A stretch of 64,000 nt of DNA. It comes from Bacteroidia bacterium. Its GTDB lineage: Bacteria > Bacteroidota > Bacteroidia > Chitinophagales > Saprospiraceae. Position numbers and translations under genes: made by a program. Shown here piece after piece: positions 39,556-49,132 of this stretch. The notes beneath the pieces were generated by a model that was given only the letters and a program-made list of their open reading frames with translations, searched no databases and had not been told where the DNA came from. The DNA lies in NCBI GenBank assembly GCA_030430845.1, contig JAUIKE010000006.1:27033-91032 (forward strand). The letters are read 5' to 3'. Within the stretch, counting starts at the first letter, position 1. Each line of letters begins with the position of its first letter.

Positions 39556-41661
39556 ATGAAAGGAATTAAAGCAGCCATAGAACGATTGCCTAGTATTTTC
39601 CGGTACCTGATGGTATTAGGGGTAGTCATTTTTATCAGTTTCCTCTTCCCCAATAACCTTAAATTTAAATATAAATTTGAAAGGGGGAGGACCTGGCAGT
39701 ACGAAGACCTGGAGGCTCCCTTTGATTTTGCGATTAAAAAAACGGATGAAGAAGTTCAGGCTGACCTGGATGCACTTGATAAAGATTTCGCTCCCTATTA
39801 TGACCTGGATACAAGCCTGATAACAGGTAAGAAAAAGCAATTCCAGACAGCTTTCCAGGAGCAATTACAAACGGTTAGTCAGGATGCTCAGTTTCCTGAT
39901 GTCAAAAGGCAACCACAGCGATACCTTAATTATGGCTATGGCTTTTTAGATAAAATCTATGAGGATGGCATCATAGAATTGTCAGGTGAACATACTGATA
40001 AAGGCAAGGATTTTGTGATCAATATTCTGAGCGGCAATAAAACCCATAAGCAAACCCTGGAGAACTTTATGTCAGTGAACCAGGCCAAGTCGGTCCTTAG
40101 TGATGATTTGCCCTATAGCGAGCTGTCTGAACCGGATTTTTTGCTCCCTATTTTGGATGAGCTAATTTCTCCAAATCTTCAATACGATTCAGCTCTGACC
40201 ACCAAACTTCGCGATGACCTGCTGGCTACCGTGCCGAAAACCAGAGGCATGGTCCGCAAAGGAGAGATCATCATCAATAGCAATAGCCTGGTGACGGATG
40301 AGAGTTATCAAAAACTGATTTCTCTGCGAGAGCAGTATGAAAAACAACTAACTGAGAGCAAACCTCGGCAATGGATATTTCTGGGGTATTTTTTATTGAC
40401 CAGCTTGATTATCGGTGTGTTCATGTTATATCTTCGTTTTCATGCCATCGATGTGTATAAAAGCTCTACTAAGATCCTCTTTATTTTCCTATGGCTGGCC
40501 TTATATAGCTATTTGGTTTATCTGGTAGAAAACATTAGCATATTAAGTGCCTATATCATTCCGTTCTGTATCGTCCCTATAGTTATAAAAACCTTTTTTA
40601 ATGCACGCCTGGCCTTGTTTACGCATATCGTAGTGGTGCTGATCGCCAGTTTCTTGTCGAGCCTGGGCTATGAATTTACTTTCCTACAGATATTGGCCGG
40701 AATCATCGTTTTACTGACTAATGTAGATACCAGAGAGTGGACCCGTTTTTTTTACTCCATGCTGTTCATCTTCCTGACTTACGCCTTATCCTATCTGGGC
40801 TTATCACTTATTCAGGAAGGAGACATTGCGAGCATTGACTGGACGGTTTATTCCTGGATTTTCCTCAATGTATTATTCACCTTATTGGCTATTCCCCTGG
40901 TGCCTTTATTGGAGCGCTTTTTTGGTTTTACCTCTGCTATTACCTTGGTCGAACTGTCGGATATGAACCGGCCTCTATTGCGCGACTTATCTCTGAAGGC
41001 GCCCGGTACCTGGCAGCATTCCCTGCAAGTGGCTAACCTATCGGAAGCAGCTGCCCGCAAGATTGGGGCTAACCACTTATTAGTCAAAGTGGCTGCTCTA
41101 TACCATGATATCGGAAAAATGATGAACCCCGAATTTTTTATCGAGAACCAAAGCGGCAAAAACCCACACAACGATATTTCCGACCTGGAGAGTGCCAAAA
41201 TGATCATAAGCCATGTTACGGAAGGCGAAAAAATGGCTAAAAAGGCCAGATTGCCAAAGCTGCTAATTGATTTTATCAGAACTCACCACGGCACCACCAG
41301 GGTTGAATACTTCTACAGAAATTTTGTAAAGGACCATCCGGATATGGAGGTCGATGAATCTGACTTTCGATATCCGGGGCCCCGTCCCCGTACTACAGAA
41401 GAGACGATCCTCATGATCGCCGACTCCATAGAAGCCGCCTGCAAAAGCTTAAAAAACCCGACAGAACAGGATCTTTCAGAGCTGATCAATAAGATCATTG
41501 CCGGAAAAATAACCCATGGCCAGTTAGAGGAGTCAGAAATGACCTTCGAGGAGCTGGAACAATGCCGCCAGGTGTTTAAAACGGTGATGAAGTCTGTTCA
41601 CCATGTTCGGATCGAATATCCTGATGAGAAGAAAACCGAAGCCAAAGAAACAAAAGAATAA
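39556..41661 (+). CDS. PgpH-like 7TM-HD phosphohydrolase
   Basis: The 701-residue protein has an N-terminal membrane helix (YLMVLGVVIFISFLF), a long periplasmic 7TMR-HDED-like region (about 35-270), seven or so membrane helices (about 273-465) and a cytosolic HD domain. The HD residues are visible in APGTWQHSLQVANLSE (first His), ALYHDIGKMMNP (HD pair) and FIRTHHGTTRVEYF. Homologues (Listeria PgpH, Bacillus YqfF) hydrolyse c-di-AMP to pApA. A di-adenylate cyclase is not in the window. A good promoter lies directly upstream. Confidence 0.9.
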   Translation: MKGIKAAIERLPSIFRYLMVLGVVIFISFLFPNNLKFKYKFERGRTWQYEDLEAPFDFAIKKTDEEVQADLDALDKDFAPYYDLDTSLITGKKKQFQTAFQEQLQTVSQDAQFPDVKRQPQRYLNYGYGFLDKIYEDGIIELSGEHTDKGKDFVINILSGNKTHKQTLENFMSVNQAKSVLSDDLPYSELSEPDFLLPILDELISPNLQYDSALTTKLRDDLLATVPKTRGMVRKGEIIINSNSLVTDESYQKLISLREQYEKQLTESKPRQWIFLGYFLLTSLIIGVFMLYLRFHAIDVYKSSTKILFIFLWLALYSYLVYLVENISILSAYIIPFCIVPIVIKTFFNARLALFTHIVVVLIASFLSSLGYEFTFLQILAGIIVLLTNVDTREWTRFFYSMLFIFLTYALSYLGLSLIQEGDIASIDWTVYSWIFLNVLFTLLAIPLVPLLERFFGFTSAITLVELSDMNRPLLRDLSLKAPGTWQHSLQVANLSEAAARKIGANHLLVKVAALYHDIGKMMNPEFFIENQSGKNPHNDISDLESAKMIISHVTEGEKMAKKARLPKLLIDFIRTHHGTTRVEYFYRNFVKDHPDMEVDESDFRYPGPRPRTTEETILMIADSIEAACKSLKNPTEQDLSELINKIIAGKITHGQLEESEMTFEELEQCRQVFKTVMKSVHHVRIEYPDEKKTEAKETKE

Positions 41662-41752
41662 TTTATTATTTTTATCACCCTCAAAAAGCACCGACCCGAT
41701 TTTTAGATTCATTTAAGTTGCGATAGAGTTCACAATTGAATAGATTTTTCCA

Positions 41753-41806
41753 TAAGAGGTGCCAAAATGTTTGGCCCATACAGGCCAAACATTTTGGCAC
41801 CTCTTA
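41753..41806. repeat. 24-bp perfect hairpin before the M1 peptidase gene
   Basis: TAAGAGGTGCCAAAATGTTT plus GGCC pairs exactly with 41783-41806 around CATACA. It starts about 90 bases after the PgpH-like gene and 75 bases before the M1 start. Function as a terminator is possible, but there is no adjoining T-run. Confidence 0.8.
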
Positions 41807-41880
41807 GGAAATTTATCTTGTGTACATCGCACTTAAATAACTTACTTCAGGATTTTGTAACAATTAATCAAATTGATCAG

Positions 41881-43728
41881 ATGATTAGAGTTTCCTTGTT
41901 CTTAGCCTTATTTTTGATTTCTACTGCACAACTCTCGGCCCAGGCCGACCGCTGGCAGCAAAGGGCCTATTATGAGATGGACATTGATTTTGATGTCAAC
42001 ACCCACCGCTTTACAGGCCATCAAAAGCTTATTTATTTCAACAATTCTCCAGATCAGCTGGATAAAGTTTTTTACCACCTATACTTCAATGCTTTTCAGC
42101 CTGGTAGTATGATGGATGTACGTTCCCGTACAATTGCGGACCCGGACGGCCGGGTAGCTGACCGAATCCACAAGCTATCGGAGGATGAAATTGGTTATCA
42201 CAAAATAACTTCTCTTAAGTGCAATGGTGAGGACGTTAAATATGAGGTAGTCGGTACCGTTCTGGAAGTTATGCTGAATGAGCCGATCATGCCCGGGGAA
42301 AGCGCCGAATTTGAGATGAACTTCAACTCTCAGGTGCCTGTCCAGATCCGCCGCTCCGGCCGGAACAACCGGGAAGGCATCGATTATTCTATGGCTCAGT
42401 GGTATCCCAAAATGGCGGAATACGATTATCAAGGTTGGCATGCCAATCCCTACATCGGCCGTGAATTTTACGGCGTCTGGGGTGATTTCGATGTGAAAAT
42501 TACTATTAACAGCGATTGGACCATTGGCGGAACAGGATATCTTCAAAATAAAGCCGAAATCGGACATGGCTATGCTCAGGCAAATATGAAAAAATTGCCG
42601 CCAAAAAATGGCCAAAAACATACCTGGCACTTTAAAGCCTTCAATGTACACGACTTTATGTGGGCAGCCGATCCCGAATACAAGCACATCGAAAAAGAAA
42701 GAGCTGATGGAACCATCCTGCACTTTTTCTACAAAGAAACAGAGCGCACCAAAGAAACCTGGCCTCAATTGCCGGATATCATGGACAAAGCATTTGACTT
42801 TATCGAAGAGCATTATGGCGATTATCCTTATGACCAGTACACCTTTATTCAGGGAGGGGATGGTGGTATGGAGTATCCGATGGGTACGCTGATCACCGGT
42901 GAGCGCAGCCTGGGGAGCCTCGTAGGTGTATCTGTCCACGAGTTAATGCATACCTGGTACCAAATGCTGATGGGAACCAATGAAAGCCTGTACCCTTGGA
43001 TGGATGAGGGCTTCACCAGTTACGCCTCTTCAGAAACCATGAACTGGCTCAGAAAAGAGGGCTTGTTGAATGGCAACTACCGGGAAAATCCTCATGAAGG
43101 TACCTTTAGAGGGTTCGCCCGCTATCAATTGTCCGGAAGAGAGGAGCCTATCTCCACCCATTCAGATCATTACACGACTAATAGTGCTTATGGCGTAGCG
43201 GCTTACACCAAAGGCTCCGTATTTTTGCAGCAGCTGAAGCATGTAATTGGTAAAGAAAACGTAGATGAAGGTTTGTTAAAATATTACAACACCTGGCGTT
43301 TCAAACACCCAAATGCGAATGATTTTGTCCGCATCATGGAAAAACAGTCGGGCCTTGAGCTGGATTGGTATAAGGAATACATGGTGAACACCACTCACAT
43401 GATCGACTATGCTGTAAAAAGTGTGGATGGCTCAGGTAGTGGCAAAACGACTGTCACGATGCAGAAAGTCGGTGTTTTCCCCATGCCTTTAGATGTTCAG
43501 GTGAACATGAAGGACGGCTCCAGCAAAATGTTTAACATTCCGCTTCGCATCATGCGCGGCCACAAGCCGCTTGGCGATATGACCCTACTGGAAGACTGGC
43601 CCTGGACGAACCCAGAGTATTCTTTTGAACTGGATGTGGATGTTTCCCAGATTCAATCTGTAGTGATCGATCCGAATATCGGAATGGTGGATGTGGATAG
43701 AGAGAATAATACTTTTGAGGTAGAATAA
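41881..43728 (+). CDS. M1 family metallopeptidase
   Basis: From ATG 41881 the 615-residue protein has a signal peptide (VSLFLALFLISTAQLSAQ). An N-terminal beta-domain (about 25-220) precedes the thermolysin-like catalytic domain with the exopeptidase motif GGMEYPMGTLI, the zinc motif HELMHTW (HExxH; about 347-351) and the third ligand in DEGFTSYASSE. It is an exported aminopeptidase-type protease. The open frame to 41767 is part of the preceding hairpin. No sorting domain is seen, so it is likely periplasmic. Confidence 0.92.
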   Translation: MIRVSLFLALFLISTAQLSAQADRWQQRAYYEMDIDFDVNTHRFTGHQKLIYFNNSPDQLDKVFYHLYFNAFQPGSMMDVRSRTIADPDGRVADRIHKLSEDEIGYHKITSLKCNGEDVKYEVVGTVLEVMLNEPIMPGESAEFEMNFNSQVPVQIRRSGRNNREGIDYSMAQWYPKMAEYDYQGWHANPYIGREFYGVWGDFDVKITINSDWTIGGTGYLQNKAEIGHGYAQANMKKLPPKNGQKHTWHFKAFNVHDFMWAADPEYKHIEKERADGTILHFFYKETERTKETWPQLPDIMDKAFDFIEEHYGDYPYDQYTFIQGGDGGMEYPMGTLITGERSLGSLVGVSVHELMHTWYQMLMGTNESLYPWMDEGFTSYASSETMNWLRKEGLLNGNYRENPHEGTFRGFARYQLSGREEPISTHSDHYTTNSAYGVAAYTKGSVFLQQLKHVIGKENVDEGLLKYYNTWRFKHPNANDFVRIMEKQSGLELDWYKEYMVNTTHMIDYAVKSVDGSGSGKTTVTMQKVGVFPMPLDVQVNMKDGSSKMFNIPLRIMRGHKPLGDMTLLEDWPWTNPEYSFELDVDVSQIQSVVIDPNIGMVDVDRENNTFEVE

Positions 43729-43751
43729 TCATAATTATTGCAGTTACTAAA

Positions 43752-43957
43752 AAGTTGTGATGCTTGGCCCTCCTTCGTCGGGCCGATGCTATGATACTTT
43801 TTCGCCTGCGGCGTAAGGGTACTGGACGTTTGTTTATGACTTAATGAGTAGTAATTAACTCAAATATAATTTATACCAGACGTCAGCATCCTGCGGCTGA
43901 AGGCCGCATAAGCATCCAAGCATCGGCCCGACGAAGGAGGGCCAAGCATCACAACTT
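43752..43957. mobile_element. 206-bp MITE-like element with 39-bp perfect inverted termini
   Basis: The first 39 bases (AAGTTGTGATGCTTGGCCCT...) and the last 39 are exact reverse complements. Between them are CCTGCGGC/GCCGCA-type short repeats (about 43803-43811 and 43891-43907) and an A/T-rich centre. There is no coding capacity. The element fills nearly the whole gap between the peptidase and the cupin gene, and a clear target duplication is not visible. Confidence 0.78.
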
Positions 43958-43975
43958 GATAAATCGGACTTTGTA

Positions 43976-44338
43976 ATGCTAATTAAAACCACAAAAGAAG
44001 TCCCCCGCTTTCTAGCCGGCGATCACACCCTCATCCAGGAAGTGCTTCATCCCAAAAACGATCCGGTCAAGCTGAATTACAGCCTGGCCTTCGCCACGCT
44101 CGAACCGGGAAAAAGCTCTTTACCTCATACCTTGCATCAAAGCTCAGAACTGTATGTCATCACTAAGGGAAAAGCTAGGGTGCACATAGGAAAGGAGCTA
44201 GCGCAAGTAGGACAGGGGCAAGTCGTTTTGATACCTGCGGGTGAAGAACAATGGATTGAAAATATAGGAGAAGGCCTCCTTGAGTTTTACTGTATCGTGT
44301 CGCCTCCATGGTCTGAAGATCAGGAAGAGGTTAAATAA
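43976..44338 (+). CDS. Cupin-domain protein
   Basis: The 120-residue single-domain cupin has the two conserved motifs in the patterns SLPHTLHQSSELYVITKGKARVHI (G-x5-HxH-like with a final E and G) and GQVVLIPAGEEQWIENIG. Metal-ligand positions appear partly kept (His50, His53 and Glu57 by rough count). The catalytic or binding role is unknown. The next gene begins 13 bases after its stop, suggesting one transcript with the glycosyltransferases. Confidence 0.8.
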   Translation: MLIKTTKEVPRFLAGDHTLIQEVLHPKNDPVKLNYSLAFATLEPGKSSLPHTLHQSSELYVITKGKARVHIGKELAQVGQGQVVLIPAGEEQWIENIGEGLLEFYCIVSPPWSEDQEEVK

Positions 44339-44351
44339 AGGGCAATTTTGC

Positions 44352-45560
44352 ATGAAGATATTACAGCTTTGTAAAAAGTTTCCTTATCCGGTGAAGGATG
44401 GAGAATCACTTGCGATCATGAACCTGGGAAAAGCCCTGGTAAAGCAAGGTGCAGAACTGCATCTTCTGGCCATGAATACCAGCCGCCATCAGGTAGAAAT
44501 TACAGGAGATGCGGCTGCCCTTCAACATTATTCTAGTATACAATCCGTTTTTATCGACAACCGCATAAAGCCCTGGGATGCCTTTCTTAATCTCTTTTCG
44601 AGCCAGTCTTATCATATTTCCCGCTTCATTGATTTGAAATTTGAAAAAAAGCTGGAAGCTTTACTTAAAAAGCATAATTTTGACGTCATTCAGTTAGAAA
44701 CCCTCTATTTGACTCCTTACATTGATTGTATCCGTAAGCAATCCAATGCTAAAATTGCTCTGAGGGCACACAATGTCGAATTTGAGATTTGGGAGCGGAT
44801 CGTTCAAAATACTACCTTTGGTCTGAAGAAGATTTACTTATCTTATTTAACCCGAAAATTAAAGCGGTACGAGATCCAACAATTCGATCAGTTGGATTTG
44901 ATGATCGCTATAACGGAGCGGGATCGCCAAAATTTTCGTCAATTGGGATACCGAGGCAAAGATGTCACCATTCCCATTGGTGTGGATCCGGCTCAGTACA
45001 AAGCGGATTGGAAAAATTACGCTCAGAAAAAGGATTTGGCTTTTATCGGCTCCCTGGACTGGATGCCGAATATAGAGGGTTTAAAATGGTTTGTGGATCT
45101 CATTTGGCCCGAATTGGCTAGCAGATATCCCGGACTTCAACTGCATATTGCCGGTAGGAATGCCCCTGCTTGGCTTCATCGGCTTAATCAGCAAGGTATG
45201 CTTGTGTATGGAGAGGTCCCGGATGCCCGATCTTTTATCAATTCTTATCCCATCATGGTGGTGCCTTTGCTTTCCGGAAGTGGGATGAGAGTGAAAATTC
45301 TGGAGGGAATGGCACTGGGGCGGGTTGTGTTGACCACGAGTCTAGGCTTGGAAGGTATTCCCGCCAGGCATCTCAAAGAAGTGATTATTGCCGACCAGGT
45401 GGATGATTTTTTAAAGGCTTTGGAGTATCTTCACGACCACCAAAAGCTGCTGGAAATTGGTCAAAATGCCCGAAAATTCATTGAAGGGCAGTTTGATAAC
45501 CTGCTGATAGGAAAGCAACTCTTTAAAGTTTATGAACGAATGACGATGACCACGGTATGA
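44352..45560 (+). CDS. GT4-type glycosyltransferase
   Basis: From ATG 44352 (MKILQLCKKFPYPVKDGESL) the 402-residue protein has the GT-B fold pattern of family 4: KDGESLAIMNLGKALVKQG, VIQLETLYLTPYI, IPIGVDPAQYKADW, FIGSLDWMPNIEGLKWFVD, LQLHIAGRNAP and the donor-site region VVPLLSGSGMRVKILEGMALGRVVLTT. The sugar and acceptor are unknown; export-polysaccharide or glycan assembly is likely. It overlaps the next gene by 4 bp (ATGA). Confidence 0.88.
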   Translation: MKILQLCKKFPYPVKDGESLAIMNLGKALVKQGAELHLLAMNTSRHQVEITGDAAALQHYSSIQSVFIDNRIKPWDAFLNLFSSQSYHISRFIDLKFEKKLEALLKKHNFDVIQLETLYLTPYIDCIRKQSNAKIALRAHNVEFEIWERIVQNTTFGLKKIYLSYLTRKLKRYEIQQFDQLDLMIAITERDRQNFRQLGYRGKDVTIPIGVDPAQYKADWKNYAQKKDLAFIGSLDWMPNIEGLKWFVDLIWPELASRYPGLQLHIAGRNAPAWLHRLNQQGMLVYGEVPDARSFINSYPIMVVPLLSGSGMRVKILEGMALGRVVLTTSLGLEGIPARHLKEVIIADQVDDFLKALEYLHDHQKLLEIGQNARKFIEGQFDNLLIGKQLFKVYERMTMTTV

Positions 45561-46741
45561 GTATACTAGTTTGGATCAGCCTACTGGCACTTGCACATGC
45601 CTACGTTTTTTATCCCTTATTGCTGAAAATATGGGCTCGCGATCGTGCCCCGCACCGTGTACTTTTTCAAAAGGCTGATCAGTGGCCGGAGGTTCATGTA
45701 CTCATGTCTTTATATAATGAAGAAAAGGTTATTGAACAAAAGCTGGACTCCCTTTTGAAGCAAGATTTCAAAGGCTCTTTACAAATCTGGATCGGTTCGG
45801 ATTGTTCTTCGGATAAAACCAATGAAATTGTACAACGATATACGCAGGAAAATGCCCATATCCACTTTTTTCCTTTCAATTACCGCCAGGGAAAACCTGG
45901 TGTGATCAATACCCTGGCTGAAAAAGCCAAACAAAGTTTTTCTTCCGCAGACAGTACACTTTTTCTTATCACGGATGCCAATGTTTTTTTAAGCCCGGGG
46001 GTTATCCGTCTGCTCGCCGGGCATTTTAAGGATCCCGAGATCGCGCTTGTTGATGCCCGTATGGTTCATACCGGTATGAAAAGTGAAGGGATTTCAAAAG
46101 CAGAGGACCAGTATATTTCCATGGAAGTTTGGATAAAATACTGGGAGGGGATTTTATGGGGAAATATGATCGGTCCCTTTGGAGGTTGTTATATGTTGAG
46201 AGCCTCTCATTTTCAGCCGGTTCCCACGAATTTTCTGGTCGATGACTTTTACATAGCTATGAAAGTTTTTGAGCAAGGAGGAAAAGCCATCAATGAATTA
46301 GAGGCTGTCTGCTATGAAGCGGTTTCTCACGATATTGCAGTAGAATACCGGCGTAAAAAAAGGATTTCGGCCGGTAATTATCAAAACTTACTTAGTTTTC
46401 GGTCTTTATGGTGGCCTCCTTTTAAGGCCCTTAATTTTGCTTTTTTTTCCCATAAGGTACTGAGATGGTGGGGTCCGTTTTTTTTATTGTTAATAATAAT
46501 AGGAAGCGGCCTTTTAGCATTAGGCGGCCAAGCTGTGTACCAACTTTTATTTTTCTTATTGGTTATATGTCTGATCCTTGTACCTTTGTTGGACTGGATG
46601 CTTACTCAATTAAACATCAACTGGATGCCTTTAAGAGGGGTCCGTTATTTTATATTAATGAACCTGGCCCTATTGGCTGGTTTCTGGAAATTTTTAAAAG
46701 GAATAAAAACCAATGTCTGGCAACCCACAAAACGTCACTGA
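45557..46741 (+). CDS. GT2-type membrane glycosyltransferase
   Basis: The 394-residue protein begins with a membrane helix (MSILVWISLLALAHAYVFYPLL). A GT-A family 2 catalytic domain follows, with VHVLMSLYNEEKVIEQKLDSL, GSDCSSDKTNEIV, FLITDANVFLSPGVI (DxD-like), GPFGGCYMLRA and a Q/RxxRW-like region RRKKRISAGNYQNLL. It ends with three to four further helices (FFLLLIIIGSGLLALGG onward). Layout resembles membrane synthases of polysaccharides. It is translationally coupled to the GT4 gene and overlaps the RibBA-type gene by 29 bp. Confidence 0.87.
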   Translation: MSILVWISLLALAHAYVFYPLLLKIWARDRAPHRVLFQKADQWPEVHVLMSLYNEEKVIEQKLDSLLKQDFKGSLQIWIGSDCSSDKTNEIVQRYTQENAHIHFFPFNYRQGKPGVINTLAEKAKQSFSSADSTLFLITDANVFLSPGVIRLLAGHFKDPEIALVDARMVHTGMKSEGISKAEDQYISMEVWIKYWEGILWGNMIGPFGGCYMLRASHFQPVPTNFLVDDFYIAMKVFEQGGKAINELEAVCYEAVSHDIAVEYRRKKRISAGNYQNLLSFRSLWWPPFKALNFAFFSHKVLRWWGPFFLLLIIIGSGLLALGGQAVYQLLFFLLVICLILVPLLDWMLTQLNINWMPLRGVRYFILMNLALLAGFWKFLKGIKTNVWQPTKRH

Positions 46742-47861
46742 ATCCTTCAAGCTCAATACTATTGAAGAAGCAATAGAAGATATCAAGAAAGGAAAGATAT
46801 TGATCGTAGTCGATGATGAAGATCGCGAAAATGAAGGCGACTTCATTTGTGCAGCAGAATGTATCACGCCCGAAATCATCAACTTTATGGCTACTCATGG
46901 GCGAGGCTTAATCTGTGCCCCTATTGATGAAAAAAGAGCCGATGAATTAGAACTGGAGATGATGGTATCCTCCAATACGGCCCTGCACGAAACTGCTTTT
47001 ACGGTGTCCGTCGACCTGATCGGTCATGGATGTACCACAGGGATTTCTGCGCACGACCGGGCGAAAGGAATACTAGCGCTGGTGGACCCCAAAACAAAAT
47101 CGCATGACTTCGCACGCCCTGGGCACATCTTTCCTTTAAGGGCCAAAACCGGCGGTGTACTTAGGCGGACCGGCCACACAGAAGCAGCCATCGACCTGGC
47201 CAAAATGGCGGGCTTTTATCCGGCCGGTGTACTCGTGGAAATATTGAACGAGGATGGCTCTATGGCAAGACTTCCTCAATTAATGAAAATAGCTGAACGC
47301 TTTGATCTTAAGGTCATTGCTATTAAAGATCTGGTGGAGTACCGGATGCGCACCGAGCGTCTGATCAGCAGAGAGATATCAGTCACTTTGCCTACTCGTC
47401 TGGGAGAATTTGAGGTAATTGCTTATCGCCAGTTAACTACCGGAGATACGCATTTGGCCATTAAGAAAGGTGAGTGGAAAGAAAATGAGCCGGTATTGGT
47501 TAGAGTGCATTCCTCTACTGAAACTGGAGAGGTGATCGGTTCACTTTTTGAAGGCTACGGAGCCTATTTGAATAAAGCTATTGAACTCATCGCTGAAGAA
47601 GGAAAAGGTGTACTGCTGTATATGAGGCACGGAGAAAAGCAAGGTGCCTTGCTACAGCGATTGGGAAATTATAAAAAATCATTGGACAGAGGCGAGACCT
47701 TTTCTATCAAAAACGATATGGAGCAAAGAGACTTCGGGGTCGGCGCTCAGATCCTGCGCGATCTGAAGGTCAGCAAAATGAAGCTACTCACCTCTCAGCA
47801 AAGGCGCCGGATCGGATTGATCGGCTACGGACTGGAGGTGGTAGAAAACATTCAGCTCTAA
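46713..47861 (+). CDS. RibBA-type protein with a degenerate GTP cyclohydrolase II domain
   Basis: The 382-residue protein has an intact N-terminal 3,4-dihydroxy-2-butanone-4-phosphate synthase (RibB) domain (about 15-210), with [22 protein letters not shown] and [10 protein letters not shown]. The C-terminal half aligns with GTP cyclohydrolase II ([40 protein letters not shown]). However, the three zinc cysteines of the usual HSEC...RCDCG pattern are Thr269, Glu280 and Tyr282, so this half is probably not a cyclohydrolase. It resembles RibBX variants. Riboflavin synthesis would then need a separate RibA. It overlaps the GT2 gene by 29 bp. Confidence 0.85.
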   Translation: MSGNPQNVTESFKLNTIEEAIEDIKKGKILIVVDDEDRENEGDFICAAECITPEIINFMATHGRGLICAPIDEKRADELELEMMVSSNTALHETAFTVSVDLIGHGCTTGISAHDRAKGILALVDPKTKSHDFARPGHIFPLRAKTGGVLRRTGHTEAAIDLAKMAGFYPAGVLVEILNEDGSMARLPQLMKIAERFDLKVIAIKDLVEYRMRTERLISREISVTLPTRLGEFEVIAYRQLTTGDTHLAIKKGEWKENEPVLVRVHSSTETGEVIGSLFEGYGAYLNKAIELIAEEGKGVLLYMRHGEKQGALLQRLGNYKKSLDRGETFSIKNDMEQRDFGVGAQILRDLKVSKMKLLTSQQRRRIGLIGYGLEVVENIQL

Positions 47862-48919
47862 AATTTGGGGCAAAAAACGGAGGAATAGTCGTAATCGCCT
47901 AAGTAGGCAATACTTACTTCAAAGACATTTCTCCTAATGGGGTTCCCGGTGTCCAGGCTGCTTATACCGATGTCGTAGCTGAAACCTAGCAGAATATTCG
48001 AGAATTCGAAGCCTGCCATGGCTACGACGGAGTCCATCACAAAAGGAGCCTGGGTACCTTTCACCACTCTTGCCCAGCCTCCTATATGTACGGCTGTCCC
48101 GGCCACCTCATTAAACAGTAAACGAAGGTTGGAGCCTGCATTGATCATTCGGTGGGGCCCTTGAATGTGAACAAGTGCTCGGGGATGAAATTGAACAGAT
48201 TCTGAAATAGGCATCTGTCCGGCCAGGTAAGCTGTAATTTTTCTATGAAGTTTATTGGTGCTATTATCCTCAGGGTTTTCAGCTGTTGTAAAAAAGGAGG
48301 TTTCGGGCTCCATAATATGGTGCATGGCCGCTCCTGCAAAAAGGGCTGCTCCACTTCTGGGGACCCAGGTATAGTTGAGGCCTACTCCGAAATCAGAATA
48401 GGTGAAGTTGTTTTCCGGGAAGGGCTCGGCTGTCGGGTCGGTATAACCGCTGGTACCGTCAAACTGATCCTGGAAAAAAATATTCTCAAAGTTGACGTTT
48501 CGCTGGGCGATGCCAATCTGAGCGCCAAATGTAAGGTATTGGTCATTGAAGCCACTCAAGGATTTATGGTAAGCGGCTGAAACGGCGATTTGATTGGTTG
48601 AAAAGCCAGTATTGCCAAATCGATCTGCATAAAATAAAATGCCTGCTCCTATTCCGTCATTTCGTTTTTTCCCCTGGCTTTGTAGTCCAAATCTAAAATC
48701 TGCGGCGGCTGCATAGGTCACCATTGGAGTCTCCAATTGGTTTTGCCATTGATTTCTGTAGACCAGTCCAACCCGGTATTTACCGCTAAAAGCTCCGGAA
48801 AGAGCCGGGTTTAGTGTAAGAGGGGCCGCAAAAAACTGACTGAACTGAGGGTCTTGTGCCTTAAGGTCGCTGATCAGAAAAATAAAAATGCCTACCGTGC
48901 AAAGGAGTAACTTTCTCAT
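47858..48919 (-). CDS. PorP/SprF family outer-membrane protein (T9SS)
   Basis: The 353-residue protein has a signal peptide (LLLCTVGIFIFLISDLKAQ) followed by the family opening DPQFSQFFAAPLTLNPALSGAF and YRVGLVYRNQWQ. The rest is an alternating beta-barrel pattern with LLGFSYDIGISSLD and an end [19 protein letters not shown]. PorP/SprF proteins partner T9SS components or gliding adhesins at the outer membrane. It is convergent with the RibBA-type gene, with a 4-bp overlap of stops, and is not part of a por gene cluster here. Confidence 0.9.
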   Translation of the reverse strand: MRKLLLCTVGIFIFLISDLKAQDPQFSQFFAAPLTLNPALSGAFSGKYRVGLVYRNQWQNQLETPMVTYAAAADFRFGLQSQGKKRNDGIGAGILFYADRFGNTGFSTNQIAVSAAYHKSLSGFNDQYLTFGAQIGIAQRNVNFENIFFQDQFDGTSGYTDPTAEPFPENNFTYSDFGVGLNYTWVPRSGAALFAGAAMHHIMEPETSFFTTAENPEDNSTNKLHRKITAYLAGQMPISESVQFHPRALVHIQGPHRMINAGSNLRLLFNEVAGTAVHIGGWARVVKGTQAPFVMDSVVAMAGFEFSNILLGFSYDIGISSLDTGNPIRRNVFEVSIAYLGDYDYSSVFCPKF

Positions 48920-49132
48920 CTATGGCGAATTATCGTGGTTTTGCCGTAAAAAATTGAGCCGAAGCTATTGAATTTTCTCTGTACTAAACAAAAACGGCGG
49001 AATAAAAATATTATTATGTTTTTGACACAAGCCAATGCTTTCCGAAAATTTACCCTTCTCAAAGATATTTATTAGATTTGTATAAGCCCTTGCCAATTAT
49101 CCATTTAGGGAATTAACTTGAAAGATCGCAGT

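Noticed and set aside
42175..42939. 254-codon open frame on the minus strand inside the M1 peptidase gene
   Set aside because: The sense frame encodes HELMH and the other M1 motifs; the antisense product has no recognisable domain and is likely a codon-bias shadow.
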